Source of the DNA: JAGFIY01 sp964499285
GTDB lineage: Bacteria > Bacteroidota > Ignavibacteria > Ignavibacteriales > Melioribacteraceae
Reading direction: 5' to 3'
DNA length: 64,000 nt
Assembly: GCA_964499285.1 (NCBI GenBank)
Contig: CAZCLA010000001.1
Location: forward strand, 117,406 to 181,405
This document shows positions 47,083-56,761 of this stretch, in pieces (position 1 is the stretch's first letter; each line of letters starts with the position of its first letter). The notes below the pieces were generated by a model, which was given only the letters and a program-made list of their open reading frames with translations, was not told the DNA's origin and did no database searches. The translations under genes were made by a program, and so were the position numbers.

Positions 47083-49142
47083 TACAAAAAATTTTATTTT
47101 TAATATGCTTTTTATGTGCAAATGGTGTGATAAATACTCAACATTATTTGTCACAATTAAATGCTTCATCGGATGATCCAATATTCACTACCTACGCTGC
47201 ATCTTTGGAACGCTCTAGTTATAAAATAGATCAAGCCTATCATCTTCTGTGGTATGATGGTGAGAGGGGAATAGAGTTTACATCAAAGGACGGCGGGAAT
47301 ATAGGTCTCGCATTCGTTATGGATTCTGTGATGTGCTATTCGATTTCTCATTATTATTCAAAACCGATTATAAAAAAATCATATTCCGATATCGTAGTTT
47401 TGAGTGCGGAGCCGTTCAAAGATATTAAAGTTGAAATTACTTTTGCTGTTTATTCTAGCGGAGTGCTGATTCAAGATATGACTATTTTCAATTATAACAC
47501 GTTTGATAGTGAAGTGAGAATCATATCCTTCTTTCGACCGGCAGAAGGGAAAATTTCAAATACTGTTATTAACGATTCCACAAACTTATTCGCTTTTGAA
47601 TTACAAAAAATACGTGATAGTTGGATGAATGAACACAAGATTCCATATGAAGAGAATCTTTTCAATATTTATAAATCTTTCGATGAAAATGCTGACTTGG
47701 AAATAATATCTAATACTGATAATTCTTTTGATGATTATCTCTTTACGAATTTCGCTGATATGGGAAAAAGCTTAGTCTTGAATCATCTAATAAGATTATC
47801 CAAAAACGAATCAAAAAAAATACGAATAATAAGAGCGTTGCAGCCCGCTTCATTTAATGAAATTGAATTATTAAATAAAGTTGATTCACTTAGATTTTTG
47901 GACTTATCGGGAATTATAAGTTCAAATGAAAATATTTATTCGAAAATCCCAGAAATTGATTTTGATTCGCCGGCACACAAAATGGTTTATTATTCGGCAT
48001 TCTCACTTATTCGTCAATGCATGATGCCACCTGAAGGAGAAGCAGGTTATAATTATTATGTGTTTTCGCGTGAACCGAAATGGGGCTGGGGTTATGGCGG
48101 ACAAGTCTTTCACGAGAGCCTTGTTATGCTCGCTTATGCATTCATGGATCCAATCGGAGCGATGAATTCGCAAAGGATTTACATGGAACGTCAATGGGAG
48201 AACGGTTATATCAATTATAGAACGGGACCATATTTGAACGAATCGATTGAATATAATGACGAGTTTACAAGTTCCGCCCCATGGTTCAATTACCAGAATT
48301 ATGAAATATTTAAGATAACCGGAGATTTTGATTTTCTTAAAGAAGCATATCAATCCGGCAAAAAGTTTTATGATTATTATGTCTCAAATCGTGATAAGGA
48401 TAAAGACGGACTTTGTGAATGGGGAGCGCACGCTGTTCTTGAATGTGTACGTGATGCAAGAGTCGCCGTGTGGGATCGCGTTGGCTGGCCTTCAAATTTT
48501 GAAGCGGTGGATCAAAATACAATGTTGATTATGGAAGAAAAATCTCTTGCAAAAATGGCGGAAATTCTAAATCTGACTGACGAAAGCAAGATGTGGAAGG
48601 ATAAAGCAGAATTTCGAACAAAGCTTCTTAACGAAACCTTTTGGGATGATGGATCAGGTTTCTATTATCATGTTGATAAAGAAACGCATAAGTTTACTCA
48701 CAACAAAAAAGGTGATCTTAAGATTAAAGAGATTATAGGATTTCTTCCAATGTGGGCTAATGCCGCGGATTCAGCGGCTGCTGCGTCACTTCTCAAGCAT
48801 TTTAATAATCCGGATGAGTTTTATAGAAAGTTCGGTGTTCCTACATTGAGCGCCGATGATCCTTATTACAACCCGATTGGTTATTGGAACGGTCCCATTT
48901 GGATTCAATGGCAGTATCTTATCTTCCGCGGGTTAATAGATTACGGATATTATGATGAAGCAATTGATCTTTTTAGACGTGTAACAAATAATATAACTAA
49001 CCAACTGAAAGTTGATCATAATTTTTGGGAGTTTTATAGTGCAGACGATTATCAAGCAGGTTGGAATAAAACATATATATGGACGGGAATTATTGCAAGA
49101 ATGATGATAGATGTTTCTAAATTAGAAACTGATTGGAAATGA
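47079..49142 (+). CDS. Secreted (alpha/alpha)6 glycoside hydrolase, GH63/trehalase-like
   Basis: A 687-residue exported protein starting at GTG 47079, which overlaps the previous stop (GTGA). A signal peptide ends near residue 20. The N-terminal half is a beta-sandwich beginning with LSQLNASSDDPIFTTYAASLERS. The C-terminal half is an (alpha/alpha)6 barrel: WGWGYGGQVFHESLVML near 335, SQRIYMERQWENGYINYR near 365, RDKDKDGLCEWG near 440, the ECVRDARVAVWD block and GYWNGPIWIQWQYLIFRGL near 605. This pattern resembles GH63/mannosylglycerate-hydrolase relatives, with an acidic pair in DGLCEWG and the WNGPIW motif. The downstream gene is a paralogue and overlaps by four bases. Substrate is unknown. 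Confidence 0.83.
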   Translation: MIQKILFLICFLCANGVINTQHYLSQLNASSDDPIFTTYAASLERSSYKIDQAYHLLWYDGERGIEFTSKDGGNIGLAFVMDSVMCYSISHYYSKPIIKKSYSDIVVLSAEPFKDIKVEITFAVYSSGVLIQDMTIFNYNTFDSEVRIISFFRPAEGKISNTVINDSTNLFAFELQKIRDSWMNEHKIPYEENLFNIYKSFDENADLEIISNTDNSFDDYLFTNFADMGKSLVLNHLIRLSKNESKKIRIIRALQPASFNEIELLNKVDSLRFLDLSGIISSNENIYSKIPEIDFDSPAHKMVYYSAFSLIRQCMMPPEGEAGYNYYVFSREPKWGWGYGGQVFHESLVMLAYAFMDPIGAMNSQRIYMERQWENGYINYRTGPYLNESIEYNDEFTSSAPWFNYQNYEIFKITGDFDFLKEAYQSGKKFYDYYVSNRDKDKDGLCEWGAHAVLECVRDARVAVWDRVGWPSNFEAVDQNTMLIMEEKSLAKMAEILNLTDESKMWKDKAEFRTKLLNETFWDDGSGFYYHVDKETHKFTHNKKGDLKIKEIIGFLPMWANAADSAAAASLLKHFNNPDEFYRKFGVPTLSADDPYYNPIGYWNGPIWIQWQYLIFRGLIDYGYYDEAIDLFRRVTNNITNQLKVDHNFWEFYSADDYQAGWNKTYIWTGIIARMMIDVSKLETDWK

Positions 49143-51325
49143 AGATGATAAAAATATTTTATTTGATCATTGTTTTTATGGTACTTCTACTCACACCGAA
49201 TCTTTCAGCACAAAAATTAATAGTAAGTGATACATATCTTTTGATGAGCGCATCCACCGATGACCCGGTTTACACAACTTATGCTGCTTCTATGGACAGA
49301 TCGAAGCTCTACGAAGACAAAGGATACAAAATGGATTACTACACAAGATACCTTTCTGTCAATTACTCCGGAGATCAAGCCGGTAAGTTGTACAATCTTT
49401 GGAAGGTGGATGAGGTAGTGGTCTTGAACACCGGTGAGTATGAAAAAAAACCTGTAGTCACTGCATCATTTCCGGATATGGCAATTCTTGAACACAGTCC
49501 ATTCACCGGGATAAATGTTCAAGAAACATTTTTTGTTTATAGTTCTAACATTGCGATAATAAATCTCGAGATCTCAAATATTGATGTAATACAGCATAAT
49601 GTACAAATTTACTCGGTTCTCGAAATCGGGAACGACTCGCTCAATATTAAAGGTTTTATGGATTCTACTTCGGCTTACGTTTCTGAACATTTCGAAACTC
49701 ACAAGAGATTGATAAGCAACTTATACAAGGGTGGAGATTATCCTTATTACTGCAGAAATATACTGACAACAAATGCGGATGTTTATTCATTCGGTGCTTA
49801 TAAAGGAAATATCGATAGTCTTTATAATATTGTTAAAACAGATTTTTACAGCGATAATAGAAGTGATTCACTTAATTTTGCAGTTGCAGGTAATTATGAT
49901 TTGAAAGTCTTGCACACCAAGTTTAACCTTCAGCCGGGCGAATCTAAATCAATTAAAATTATCCGCGGCTGGCAGAATTCCGAGAAACAACCAGATTCGC
50001 TTTTTTACGAAATTCAAAAAGTAAAATCGGTTTCTTTACAAAAATTTGTTGATGAAAATGTCGATCTTTTTGTATCTATTCCAAGAATTAATTTCGACAC
50101 TGTTAACGAGAAACAAGTCTATCTAAGCGCATTTAATCTTGTACGCGGTTCAATGCTACCACCGGAGGGTAAAGCTAATTATAATTACTATGTTTTTTCA
50201 CGAAATCCGCTCTGGGGCTGGGGTCATGGTCATCAAGTGCTTCACGAATCTCTGAGTATGATTCCGTATGCTTATCTTGATTTTATGTCCGCACAAAACT
50301 CACAGAGGGTATATATGGAGCAGCAGCGGGAGGATGGCTTAATTGCATACAGGCACGGTCCACGCGGAATGCAGGATTATCCTCATTTAAGTAAATATAC
50401 AAATTCGGAAATGTCCACTACTTCTGCACCATTCTTTAGTTGGATAAATTGGGAACTGTTTAGTGTTAGCAAGGATTCAGTTTTTCTGAATGATGCTTAT
50501 GAATCCGGAATTAAATATCTCGGCTGGCTTGAAGAAAACAGAGATATGGATAAGGATGGAACGTTTGAATGGGGACCTTATGGCATTATTGAAAATGTGC
50601 GGGATTGGTACAATGCGGTGTTTCAAGTTTCTGCAGATAGATTTTTGGATGTTGATAAGGAGGATATATCAGATGAACTCGAGTGTCTCGATCTGACACT
50701 TATGATTGTTAAGGAACTTAGAAGTCTTGCAAAAATGGCAATGACCCTCAACAAACCGGATGAGCACAATAAGTTACTCCGGAAAGCAGAATACATCTCT
50801 GAACTTATCAACGAAAGAATGTGGGATGATTCTTCTCAATTTTATTATTCAATAAACAAGGAAGATCATAGGTTTCAATATCTAAGTCGTGATCTAAGAC
50901 GGATGGAGATTATTGGATTTCTGCCTCTTTGGGCGGAAGCTGCGACTGAAGAACGAGCGGAGTTGTTAGCGCGTCATCTCCTGGACAAGGATAAATTTTG
51001 GAGAAAATATGGAATTCCAACCTTAGCTGCAGATGATCCTTGGTACAGCCCCAATGTAGATTACTGCTGTAAATGGAACGGTCCGGTTTGGTTGTTGTGG
51101 AACTATATGGTTTATGAAGGATTACTTAACTACGGCTACTATGAGATTGCGGATAATCTTGCAGATAAAATGATTTTGGCCGTTTCAACTCAGCTTTCGA
51201 AAAATCATAACTTTTGGGAATCTTATAGCCCCGATAACACTGTGTTAAATTCCCCTACGAATTATATCTGGGATTCAATTATTGCAAAAGTTCTTATCGA
51301 TAAATACAGGCTAAAACGAAAATAA
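49139..51325 (+). CDS. Secreted (alpha/alpha)6 glycoside hydrolase, paralogue of the preceding gene
   Basis: A 728-residue exported protein. The ATG at 49139 overlaps the previous stop (ATGA) and is preferred over the TTG at 49133. A signal peptide ends near LSAQ (residue 25). It shares the preceding protein's blocks in the same order: STDDPVYTTYAASMDRS, MLPPEGKANYNYYVFSR, WGWGHGHQVLHESLSM, SQRVYMEQQREDGLIAYR, RDMDKDGTFEWGPYG and CKWNGPVWLLWNYMVYEGL. The similarity shows a tandem duplication that has diverged. The Tyr-rich N-terminal beta domain is also conserved. Two enzymes of one fold in one operon suggest different linkages or chain lengths of the same glycan, which is inference. Confidence 0.83.
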   Translation: MKMIKIFYLIIVFMVLLLTPNLSAQKLIVSDTYLLMSASTDDPVYTTYAASMDRSKLYEDKGYKMDYYTRYLSVNYSGDQAGKLYNLWKVDEVVVLNTGEYEKKPVVTASFPDMAILEHSPFTGINVQETFFVYSSNIAIINLEISNIDVIQHNVQIYSVLEIGNDSLNIKGFMDSTSAYVSEHFETHKRLISNLYKGGDYPYYCRNILTTNADVYSFGAYKGNIDSLYNIVKTDFYSDNRSDSLNFAVAGNYDLKVLHTKFNLQPGESKSIKIIRGWQNSEKQPDSLFYEIQKVKSVSLQKFVDENVDLFVSIPRINFDTVNEKQVYLSAFNLVRGSMLPPEGKANYNYYVFSRNPLWGWGHGHQVLHESLSMIPYAYLDFMSAQNSQRVYMEQQREDGLIAYRHGPRGMQDYPHLSKYTNSEMSTTSAPFFSWINWELFSVSKDSVFLNDAYESGIKYLGWLEENRDMDKDGTFEWGPYGIIENVRDWYNAVFQVSADRFLDVDKEDISDELECLDLTLMIVKELRSLAKMAMTLNKPDEHNKLLRKAEYISELINERMWDDSSQFYYSINKEDHRFQYLSRDLRRMEIIGFLPLWAEAATEERAELLARHLLDKDKFWRKYGIPTLAADDPWYSPNVDYCCKWNGPVWLLWNYMVYEGLLNYGYYEIADNLADKMILAVSTQLSKNHNFWESYSPDNTVLNSPTNYIWDSIIAKVLIDKYRLKRK

Positions 51326-51340
51326 ATTTGGATGGTTATT

Positions 51341-52462
51341 ATGAAAAGTAAATGGTTAATCTTGCTTATATTGTCTTTAGGTTTCTCATTTGTTAATTGT
51401 AAGATGGCACAAAATAAACTGACATTGGAAAAATTTGATTTCGGTAGAACAAATTCTGATGTGATCATTGAAGGATTTGAATTAAAAAATGCAGCAGGAA
51501 TTTCAGTTTCGCTCATAGCATTTGGTGCGTCAGTAATTTCTATTAAGATGCCGGATGCGGATGGCATCGTTGAAGATATCACTCTCGGTTATAAAGATCT
51601 GTCCGGATATGAAAATGATAAATCCTATTTCGGAGCTACTGTCGGACGTTATGCAAACCGTATCGCCAAAGGTAAATTTACTCTGGATGGTATCGAGTAT
51701 AATTTATCGACAAATGATAATACAAATCATCTTCATGGCGGGAATAAAGGATTCAACAAGGTTGTGTGGAAAGCCGATCCGTTCGAAAACGAAAACGAGG
51801 TTGGAGTAAGATTCGAGTATATAAGCGCGGATGGTGAAGAAGGTTATCCAGGAAATATGAAATCGGTTGTTACATATTTGCTGAACAATGATTCTGAATT
51901 GAAAATTTATTATGAGGCAGAAACTGATAAAAAAACAATTATTAATCTAACACATCACTCATATTACAATCTTAGTGGTAATGCAAAACGAAGCATTCTA
52001 GATCAATATTTAACAATCTATGCTGATGAATATACTCCCGTTGACAGTACTTTAATCCCTACAGGAGAAATAATTAATGTTGAGGAATTACCTTTTAATT
52101 TTTTGAAAGCGAAAAAAATCGGGGCAGAAATTGACGAAGTACCGGGCGGTTATGATCACAATTTTGTCTTAATCGATTCCGGAAAAAATATTAAAAAAGC
52201 AGCCGAATTATATGATGAAATAAGTGGGCGGAAAATTGAATTATTCACGACCGAACCGGGTTTACAATTTTATTCCGGAAATTTTCTCGATGGAACAATC
52301 ATTGGACGGGAAGGAATTCCATACGAGAAATATTTTGGTTTATGCCTTGAGCCTCAGAAATTTCCGGACTCACCCAATAAAAATAATTTCACAAATGCAG
52401 CCCTAATTCCGGGGGAGATTTATAAACATACGACTATTCTTAAATTTGTCGTTGAAAAATGA
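51341..52462 (+). CDS. galM: Aldose 1-epimerase (mutarotase), lipoprotein
   Basis: Interconverts alpha and beta anomers of sugars such as glucose or galactose. The ATG at 51341 is preferred to the ATG at 51332, because GGATGG lies seven bases upstream and the signal then begins MKSKWLILL. A lipobox (FVNC) predicts a lipoprotein. Family motifs are VGRYANRIAKGKF near residue 102, HLHGGNKGFNKVVW near 130 (active-site His), LTHHSYYNLSG near 205 (second His), PGGYDHNFVL near 270 and the catalytic-Glu region LEPQKFPDSPN near 345. It closes the carbohydrate operon. A mutarotase anchored outside the cytoplasm would act on sugars released by the preceding glycosidases. Confidence 0.94.
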   Translation: MKSKWLILLILSLGFSFVNCKMAQNKLTLEKFDFGRTNSDVIIEGFELKNAAGISVSLIAFGASVISIKMPDADGIVEDITLGYKDLSGYENDKSYFGATVGRYANRIAKGKFTLDGIEYNLSTNDNTNHLHGGNKGFNKVVWKADPFENENEVGVRFEYISADGEEGYPGNMKSVVTYLLNNDSELKIYYEAETDKKTIINLTHHSYYNLSGNAKRSILDQYLTIYADEYTPVDSTLIPTGEIINVEELPFNFLKAKKIGAEIDEVPGGYDHNFVLIDSGKNIKKAAELYDEISGRKIELFTTEPGLQFYSGNFLDGTIIGREGIPYEKYFGLCLEPQKFPDSPNKNNFTNAALIPGEIYKHTTILKFVVEK

Positions 52463-52570
52463 ACCTTTATCGTCAAAGCTGAATTGCATACTTTTGATCG
52501 ATTATATTTGCTATGTTTAAAAAACGGTTAATTGCTTTTTAGCATTTGAATCTGCTCTTCGGGAATAAAA

Positions 52571-54511
52571 ATGATTAAGAAAATAATTCTGATTTTACTA
52601 TTTGCGAGTCCATTATTTGCCCAGCCAAACTTGGACAGTTTACTAATTTCAATAAATCATTTTGATGATACCCTGAAAGTAAAATACTTGACAAATCTAA
52701 GCTTCGAATACAGAAGTAAGAATCCCCAAATGGCACTTAAATACGGAAAAAAAGCTCTTGAGATTATCGATCGGCTTTCCACAAATCAAAATAGAAGTGA
52801 AACTTATAATTTTATCGGGGTTGTTTATGGCAATATCGGCGAACTTGACAGCGCGGTTTATTATTACCGAAAAGCTTTGACAGTTGCAGAAATTCTTAAA
52901 GATTCTTTACAGATTGCTTACACACTCAACAACATAGGTGATTATTATCATAAAACATCTCTGTACGCACTTGCCCTTGAAAAAATTTTACAAGCTTATG
53001 ATATTTTTGAAAAGTTTAAAGATAAAGAGGGTATGGCTTACACACTGAACGACATGGGTGAAATCTATTTTAAACAGAATCACTTCGACAGAGCAATGGA
53101 ATTTTTCAAACGTGCCGAAGTACTGAGAAGAGAACTGAATAATGAAAGGGGAATCGCAAAAACTCTGATCAATCAAGCAACGGTTCTATCAAGCAAAAAT
53201 CAATTTGACGAAGCTCTAAATATTTATGAAAATGTTCTGGCAATAGCGGATGAAATTGGTTATACAAAAGGTAAAAGCTGGGTTTATTCCGGCATGAGTT
53301 TGATATACAGATCCTTGGAAAGATATAATCTCGCAATTGAATTCAGCAAAAAAGCTTTGGAAATAGATCTGGAAATCGATAATAAGTATGGAGAAATAGT
53401 AAATTATAATGAATTAGGAAAAATGTACTATGATTTGGGAGATTATGTACGTTCCGAAGAATATCTTGATTTGGCAAGAAAGGAAGCTGCCAAAACAGGT
53501 CACCTCGATCAGTTGATGATTGCAAAAAGAGCCTTTACAGAACTATTTACTACACAAAATAATTATAAGAAAGCCTATGAATCAATGCTTGAGTATGAGG
53601 AATTAAAAGACTCAATTTTCAGCACGGAAACCTCAAATCATATAGCAGATCTTCAAACCGCTTTTGTTGAGGAGAGAAAGAACCGAGAAAACCAGATATT
53701 GATGAAACTTGTCGATTATGAAAAGTCAACACAAAATTATTTGATTCTTGCATCAATTCTTGCTCTTCTTGCGGTTGTTTTCATGGTATCAAAGTATAAG
53801 ACTCAAAAAAAAGCAAATGAACTTTTAAATGAACTCAACGAGTCAAAGGATAAATTTTTCTCTGTCATTGCGCATGACTTAAAAAATCCTTTCGGCGCAC
53901 TTATGAATATTTCCGAACTTCTCAAATCCGATTATAATTCTCTATCCGATGACGAGCGAATTGAGCTTGTGAAAAGCCTTTATGAATCCTCGAAGGATAT
54001 TAACAGAATGCTTAATGATTTATTGACCTGGTCTCGATCGCAGAAAGGTGATATTAAAATATTAAAAGATCAGTTAAATCTTAAAGAATTAGTAGAAAGA
54101 GCCAAAGCCCCTTACGACCTTGTGGCAAAAAATAAAAATATAACCGTAAAATTAGATATCGTCCCTAAATTGGAAGTTTTTGCCGATAAATATATTCTCG
54201 AAATTGTAATTGCAAATCTTCTTCATAATGCAATAAAGTTTTCACACACAAATGGATTAATAATAATAAATGCGAAAGAGGAAGCTGGGAGGACTCACTT
54301 AGTAGTTCGTGATTTTGGGAAAGGAATGGACAAGGAAACTATACGGAAAATTATGCAGTCAGCAATGTCAATAACCACAGAAGGAACACAGCAAGAAAAG
54401 GGAACCGGACTCGGATTAAAAATAAGCAAAGAGTTTCTGCAGCTCCACGAAAGCACTCTCTCGGTCGAAAGTGAAGTAGGTAAAGGTACGGCATTTACCG
54501 TTACAATTTAA
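52571..54511 (+). CDS. TPR-containing sensor histidine kinase
   Basis: A 646-residue membrane kinase. The signal peptide ends near FAQ (residue 17). Residues 20-370 are tetratricopeptide repeats (for example YNFIGVVYGNIGELDSAVYYYRKAL in pieces, TLNDMGEIYFKQNHFDRAMEFF, NELGKMYYDLGDYVRSEEYL), placed outside the cytoplasm. One membrane segment spans about 395-412 (LILASILALLAVVFMVS). The kinase has His435 in VIAHDLKNPFGA, the N box NLLHNAIKFS, RDFGKGMD and GTGLGLKISKEF. This architecture is common in Bacteroidetes. There is no membrane-anchored partner nearby. Candidate regulators are the receiver proteins at 55076 and 55469. It is probably monocistronic: a convergent gene begins on the other strand nine bases after its stop. 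Confidence 0.92.
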   Translation: MIKKIILILLFASPLFAQPNLDSLLISINHFDDTLKVKYLTNLSFEYRSKNPQMALKYGKKALEIIDRLSTNQNRSETYNFIGVVYGNIGELDSAVYYYRKALTVAEILKDSLQIAYTLNNIGDYYHKTSLYALALEKILQAYDIFEKFKDKEGMAYTLNDMGEIYFKQNHFDRAMEFFKRAEVLRRELNNERGIAKTLINQATVLSSKNQFDEALNIYENVLAIADEIGYTKGKSWVYSGMSLIYRSLERYNLAIEFSKKALEIDLEIDNKYGEIVNYNELGKMYYDLGDYVRSEEYLDLARKEAAKTGHLDQLMIAKRAFTELFTTQNNYKKAYESMLEYEELKDSIFSTETSNHIADLQTAFVEERKNRENQILMKLVDYEKSTQNYLILASILALLAVVFMVSKYKTQKKANELLNELNESKDKFFSVIAHDLKNPFGALMNISELLKSDYNSLSDDERIELVKSLYESSKDINRMLNDLLTWSRSQKGDIKILKDQLNLKELVERAKAPYDLVAKNKNITVKLDIVPKLEVFADKYILEIVIANLLHNAIKFSHTNGLIIINAKEEAGRTHLVVRDFGKGMDKETIRKIMQSAMSITTEGTQQEKGTGLGLKISKEFLQLHESTLSVESEVGKGTAFTVTI

Positions 54512-54519
54512 CGTACGTA

Positions 54520-54870
54520 CTAATGGACAATTATCTCGACGGCATCAAAAATTTGTCCGTGAAAATGACCAATTATTGTTATCAAATCAGCCTTATCTAT
54601 ATTCAATGGAAGATCTGCTTTATTCACTGCAACTCGTGCTCTTACCCCTTTTGCATCGAGAACATTAAAAAATGCTTTCTCAGGACTACTGTTCCTGTCT
54701 ATCCCTTCATTCTGAAGGATTCTAACTTTTACCTCTTTCTGAATATGTGCGTCTTTGTCTATCTCATCGAATGTTCCGGGACGTTTAGCAGGTGAGAAAT
54801 AAAAAATATAAATCATAATTACAGCGGCTATACCTAAAAGCGGAAGAATAAATTTTTGTACTTTTTTCAT
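54520..54870 (-). CDS. Small membrane-anchored OB-fold protein, CcmE-like
   Basis: A 116-residue protein from the ATG at 54870. The frame extends to a start at 54927, but the MKKVQKF start gives a normal N-terminal anchor, and the extra residues look like untranslated sequence. One membrane segment spans residues 8-26, then a soluble beta-rich domain. The pattern FDEIDKDAHIQKEVKVRILQ, then an NVLDAKGVRARVAV stretch and GHFHGQIFDAVEI at the end resembles the OB-fold of cytochrome c maturation protein CcmE. The heme-binding His-containing motif after the last strand is not present: the protein stops at VEIIVH. No other ccm gene lies in this window. The CcmE relation is a pattern match only. Confidence 0.55.
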   Translation of the reverse strand: MKKVQKFILPLLGIAAVIMIYIFYFSPAKRPGTFDEIDKDAHIQKEVKVRILQNEGIDRNSSPEKAFFNVLDAKGVRARVAVNKADLPLNIDKADLITIIGHFHGQIFDAVEIIVH

Positions 54871-55075
54871 AATTTTTATTTTATTTTTATTTGATATCCA
54901 ATTTAATAGGGAGCAGAATAAAATCAAAATTCGGACAAATCGAAAAAAATTCTTTTAGTATTTTCGTGCATTTGGATCAAATCTGAAAAATTAAGCGGAA
55001 ATATTGTTATATTAATTAAAAAATTTATGCTTATTCCTTTTTAGATGGATTTATGAACAAAGAATCGGATATTTT

Positions 55076-55447
55076 ATGAAACAGAAAATACTTTTTGTCG
55101 ATGATGATCTTTTCTCGCGCAAAGTATTTAAGTTCTTGTTCGAAAAAGATTATGATGTTAGCATCTACGAAAATCCTTCGCAAGTATTTGATGCCTTGGA
55201 AAAATTTTCATTTGATCTTTTTGTGATCGATATTGCTCTCGGAACGAGAACTGACGGTTTAGAAATAATCAGAAAAATTAGAGTAGATGATAAATATCAA
55301 AGCACACCCGTTTTTTGCTTAACAGCTCACGTCCGCTCAAAGGATGAAAATGATGCTTTGAATGCCGGAGCGGATAAGTTTATAAGAAAGCCTATAAACA
55401 ATAACGATTTGAAAGCGATAGTAGATGAGGCGCTAGGTCAAAATTAA
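55076..55447 (+). CDS. Single-domain response regulator
   Basis: A 123-residue CheY-like receiver. The acidic pair is in FVDDD near residue 9, phospho-acceptor Asp52 is in FVIDIALG, the switch Thr is in FCLTAHVRS near 82, and the Lys is in FIRKPINNND near 103. There is no output domain. It is followed after 21 bases by a hybrid kinase, suggesting a shared phosphorelay. Confidence 0.93.
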   Translation: MKQKILFVDDDLFSRKVFKFLFEKDYDVSIYENPSQVFDALEKFSFDLFVIDIALGTRTDGLEIIRKIRVDDKYQSTPVFCLTAHVRSKDENDALNAGADKFIRKPINNNDLKAIVDEALGQN

Positions 55448-55468
55448 TCCAAAATCTTGGCTGGATAA

Positions 55469-56761
55469 ATGGATGAATCAACCACTAGAATTTTAATTGC
55501 TGAAGACAGCCCCCTCCAAAGGAAGCAGCTAGAAAACTTACTGCGAAAAGAAAATTATGATGTAATTTCCTCAAAGAACGGCAAAGAGGCATTGGAAGCA
55601 GCCTCAAAGAACATTCCGGATTTAATTATTACTGATCTGATTATGCCCTGCCTGGACGGTTATGAGCTCTGCCATAAAATTAAAACCAATCGTGAATTGA
55701 ATGATATTCCGGTGATTCTTTTAACAAACCTCTCTGAACCTCAAGATGTAATAAAAGGACTGGAAGCAGGGGTTGATAATTTTATAACAAAACCTTATGA
55801 ACGTGAATTTCTTTTATCTCGGGTTAATTATGTGCTGGAAAATAAGAAAATAAGACAAAAGCAAAACATAGACTCAAATCTTGGTTTGGAACTGATTCTT
55901 AGCGGTAAAAAGTACTTCATTAGTGCAAACAGAATTCAGATTATGGATTTGCTGCTTTCAACATACGAAAATGCAATACGTACCAATGAAGAACTAAAGG
56001 TTGCTAACCGGTCACTTACAGAACTTCACAAAGAACTGCTTCAAAAAAATTCTGAACTTGAAAAGCTGAATCAAGAGAAGGATAAATTTTTAAGAATGGC
56101 AGCTCACGATATTAGAAATCCGATATCCGCAATGTTGAGCTGGGGCAATATGATTCAAGATGAAATCACTGAACGAGATGATTCCCGGCTAATTACAACA
56201 ATCGACCTGATCAAGAGATCCGGCGGACTTGTTATAAATTTATTGAACGAACTGCTTGATCTGGCTGTGATCGAATCCGGTAGACTTAAACTAGTGAAAA
56301 CAGAATTTAATTTAATGGAAGTTGTTGATCAGGTAAAAATGATGCACAAATCGATGGCTGATAAAAAATGCATCGAAATAGTTATAGATTCCTATGATAA
56401 ACAAATCGACATTTTTGCTGATAGAACTAAGATTGAACAGGTATTAAATAATCTTGTAACAAATGCCATAAAATTTTCTCATTCAAATAGAACAGTAAAA
56501 ATGATTATCGAAAAAAAAGTACGGGACGTAAAAATCTCAGTGTGCGATGAGGGACAGGGCATTCCTTCTAACGAACTCGAAAAATTGTTCACTCCGTTCG
56601 GAAAAACAAGTGTGAAACCAACGGCTGGTGAGTCCACTACTGGATTGGGACTTTCAATTGTTAAAAAAATTATCGATGCCCATAATTCAAAGATCTTTGT
56701 TGAAAGCGAGGTTGGGGTGGGCACCAAATTTTATTTTAACATCACGTCAACGATAAAATAA
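55469..56761 (+). CDS. Hybrid response regulator-histidine kinase
   Basis: A 430-residue soluble protein. The receiver (1-125) has ILIAEDSPLQR, Asp56 in IITDLIMPCLDG, Thr in ILLTNLSE and Lys in FITKPYERE. A helical linker with a coiled coil (about 165-205) leads to the kinase: His213 in MAAHDIRNPISAM, the N box NNLVTNAIKFS near 330, DEGQGIPS near 358 and TGLGLSIVKKII near 390. The F-box region PFGKTSVKPTAGESTTGLGL closely resembles the corresponding region of the kinase at 20756, so the two kinase cores are related. There is no membrane or small-molecule sensor domain. It lies 21 bases after the receiver gene at 55076. Confidence 0.93.
   Translation: MDESTTRILIAEDSPLQRKQLENLLRKENYDVISSKNGKEALEAASKNIPDLIITDLIMPCLDGYELCHKIKTNRELNDIPVILLTNLSEPQDVIKGLEAGVDNFITKPYEREFLLSRVNYVLENKKIRQKQNIDSNLGLELILSGKKYFISANRIQIMDLLLSTYENAIRTNEELKVANRSLTELHKELLQKNSELEKLNQEKDKFLRMAAHDIRNPISAMLSWGNMIQDEITERDDSRLITTIDLIKRSGGLVINLLNELLDLAVIESGRLKLVKTEFNLMEVVDQVKMMHKSMADKKCIEIVIDSYDKQIDIFADRTKIEQVLNNLVTNAIKFSHSNRTVKMIIEKKVRDVKISVCDEGQGIPSNELEKLFTPFGKTSVKPTAGESTTGLGLSIVKKIIDAHNSKIFVESEVGVGTKFYFNITSTIK

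Noticed and set aside
54523..54795. Plus-strand 90-codon open frame after the TPR kinase
   Set aside because: It lies opposite the CcmE-like gene, whose membrane anchor and beta pattern are more convincing.
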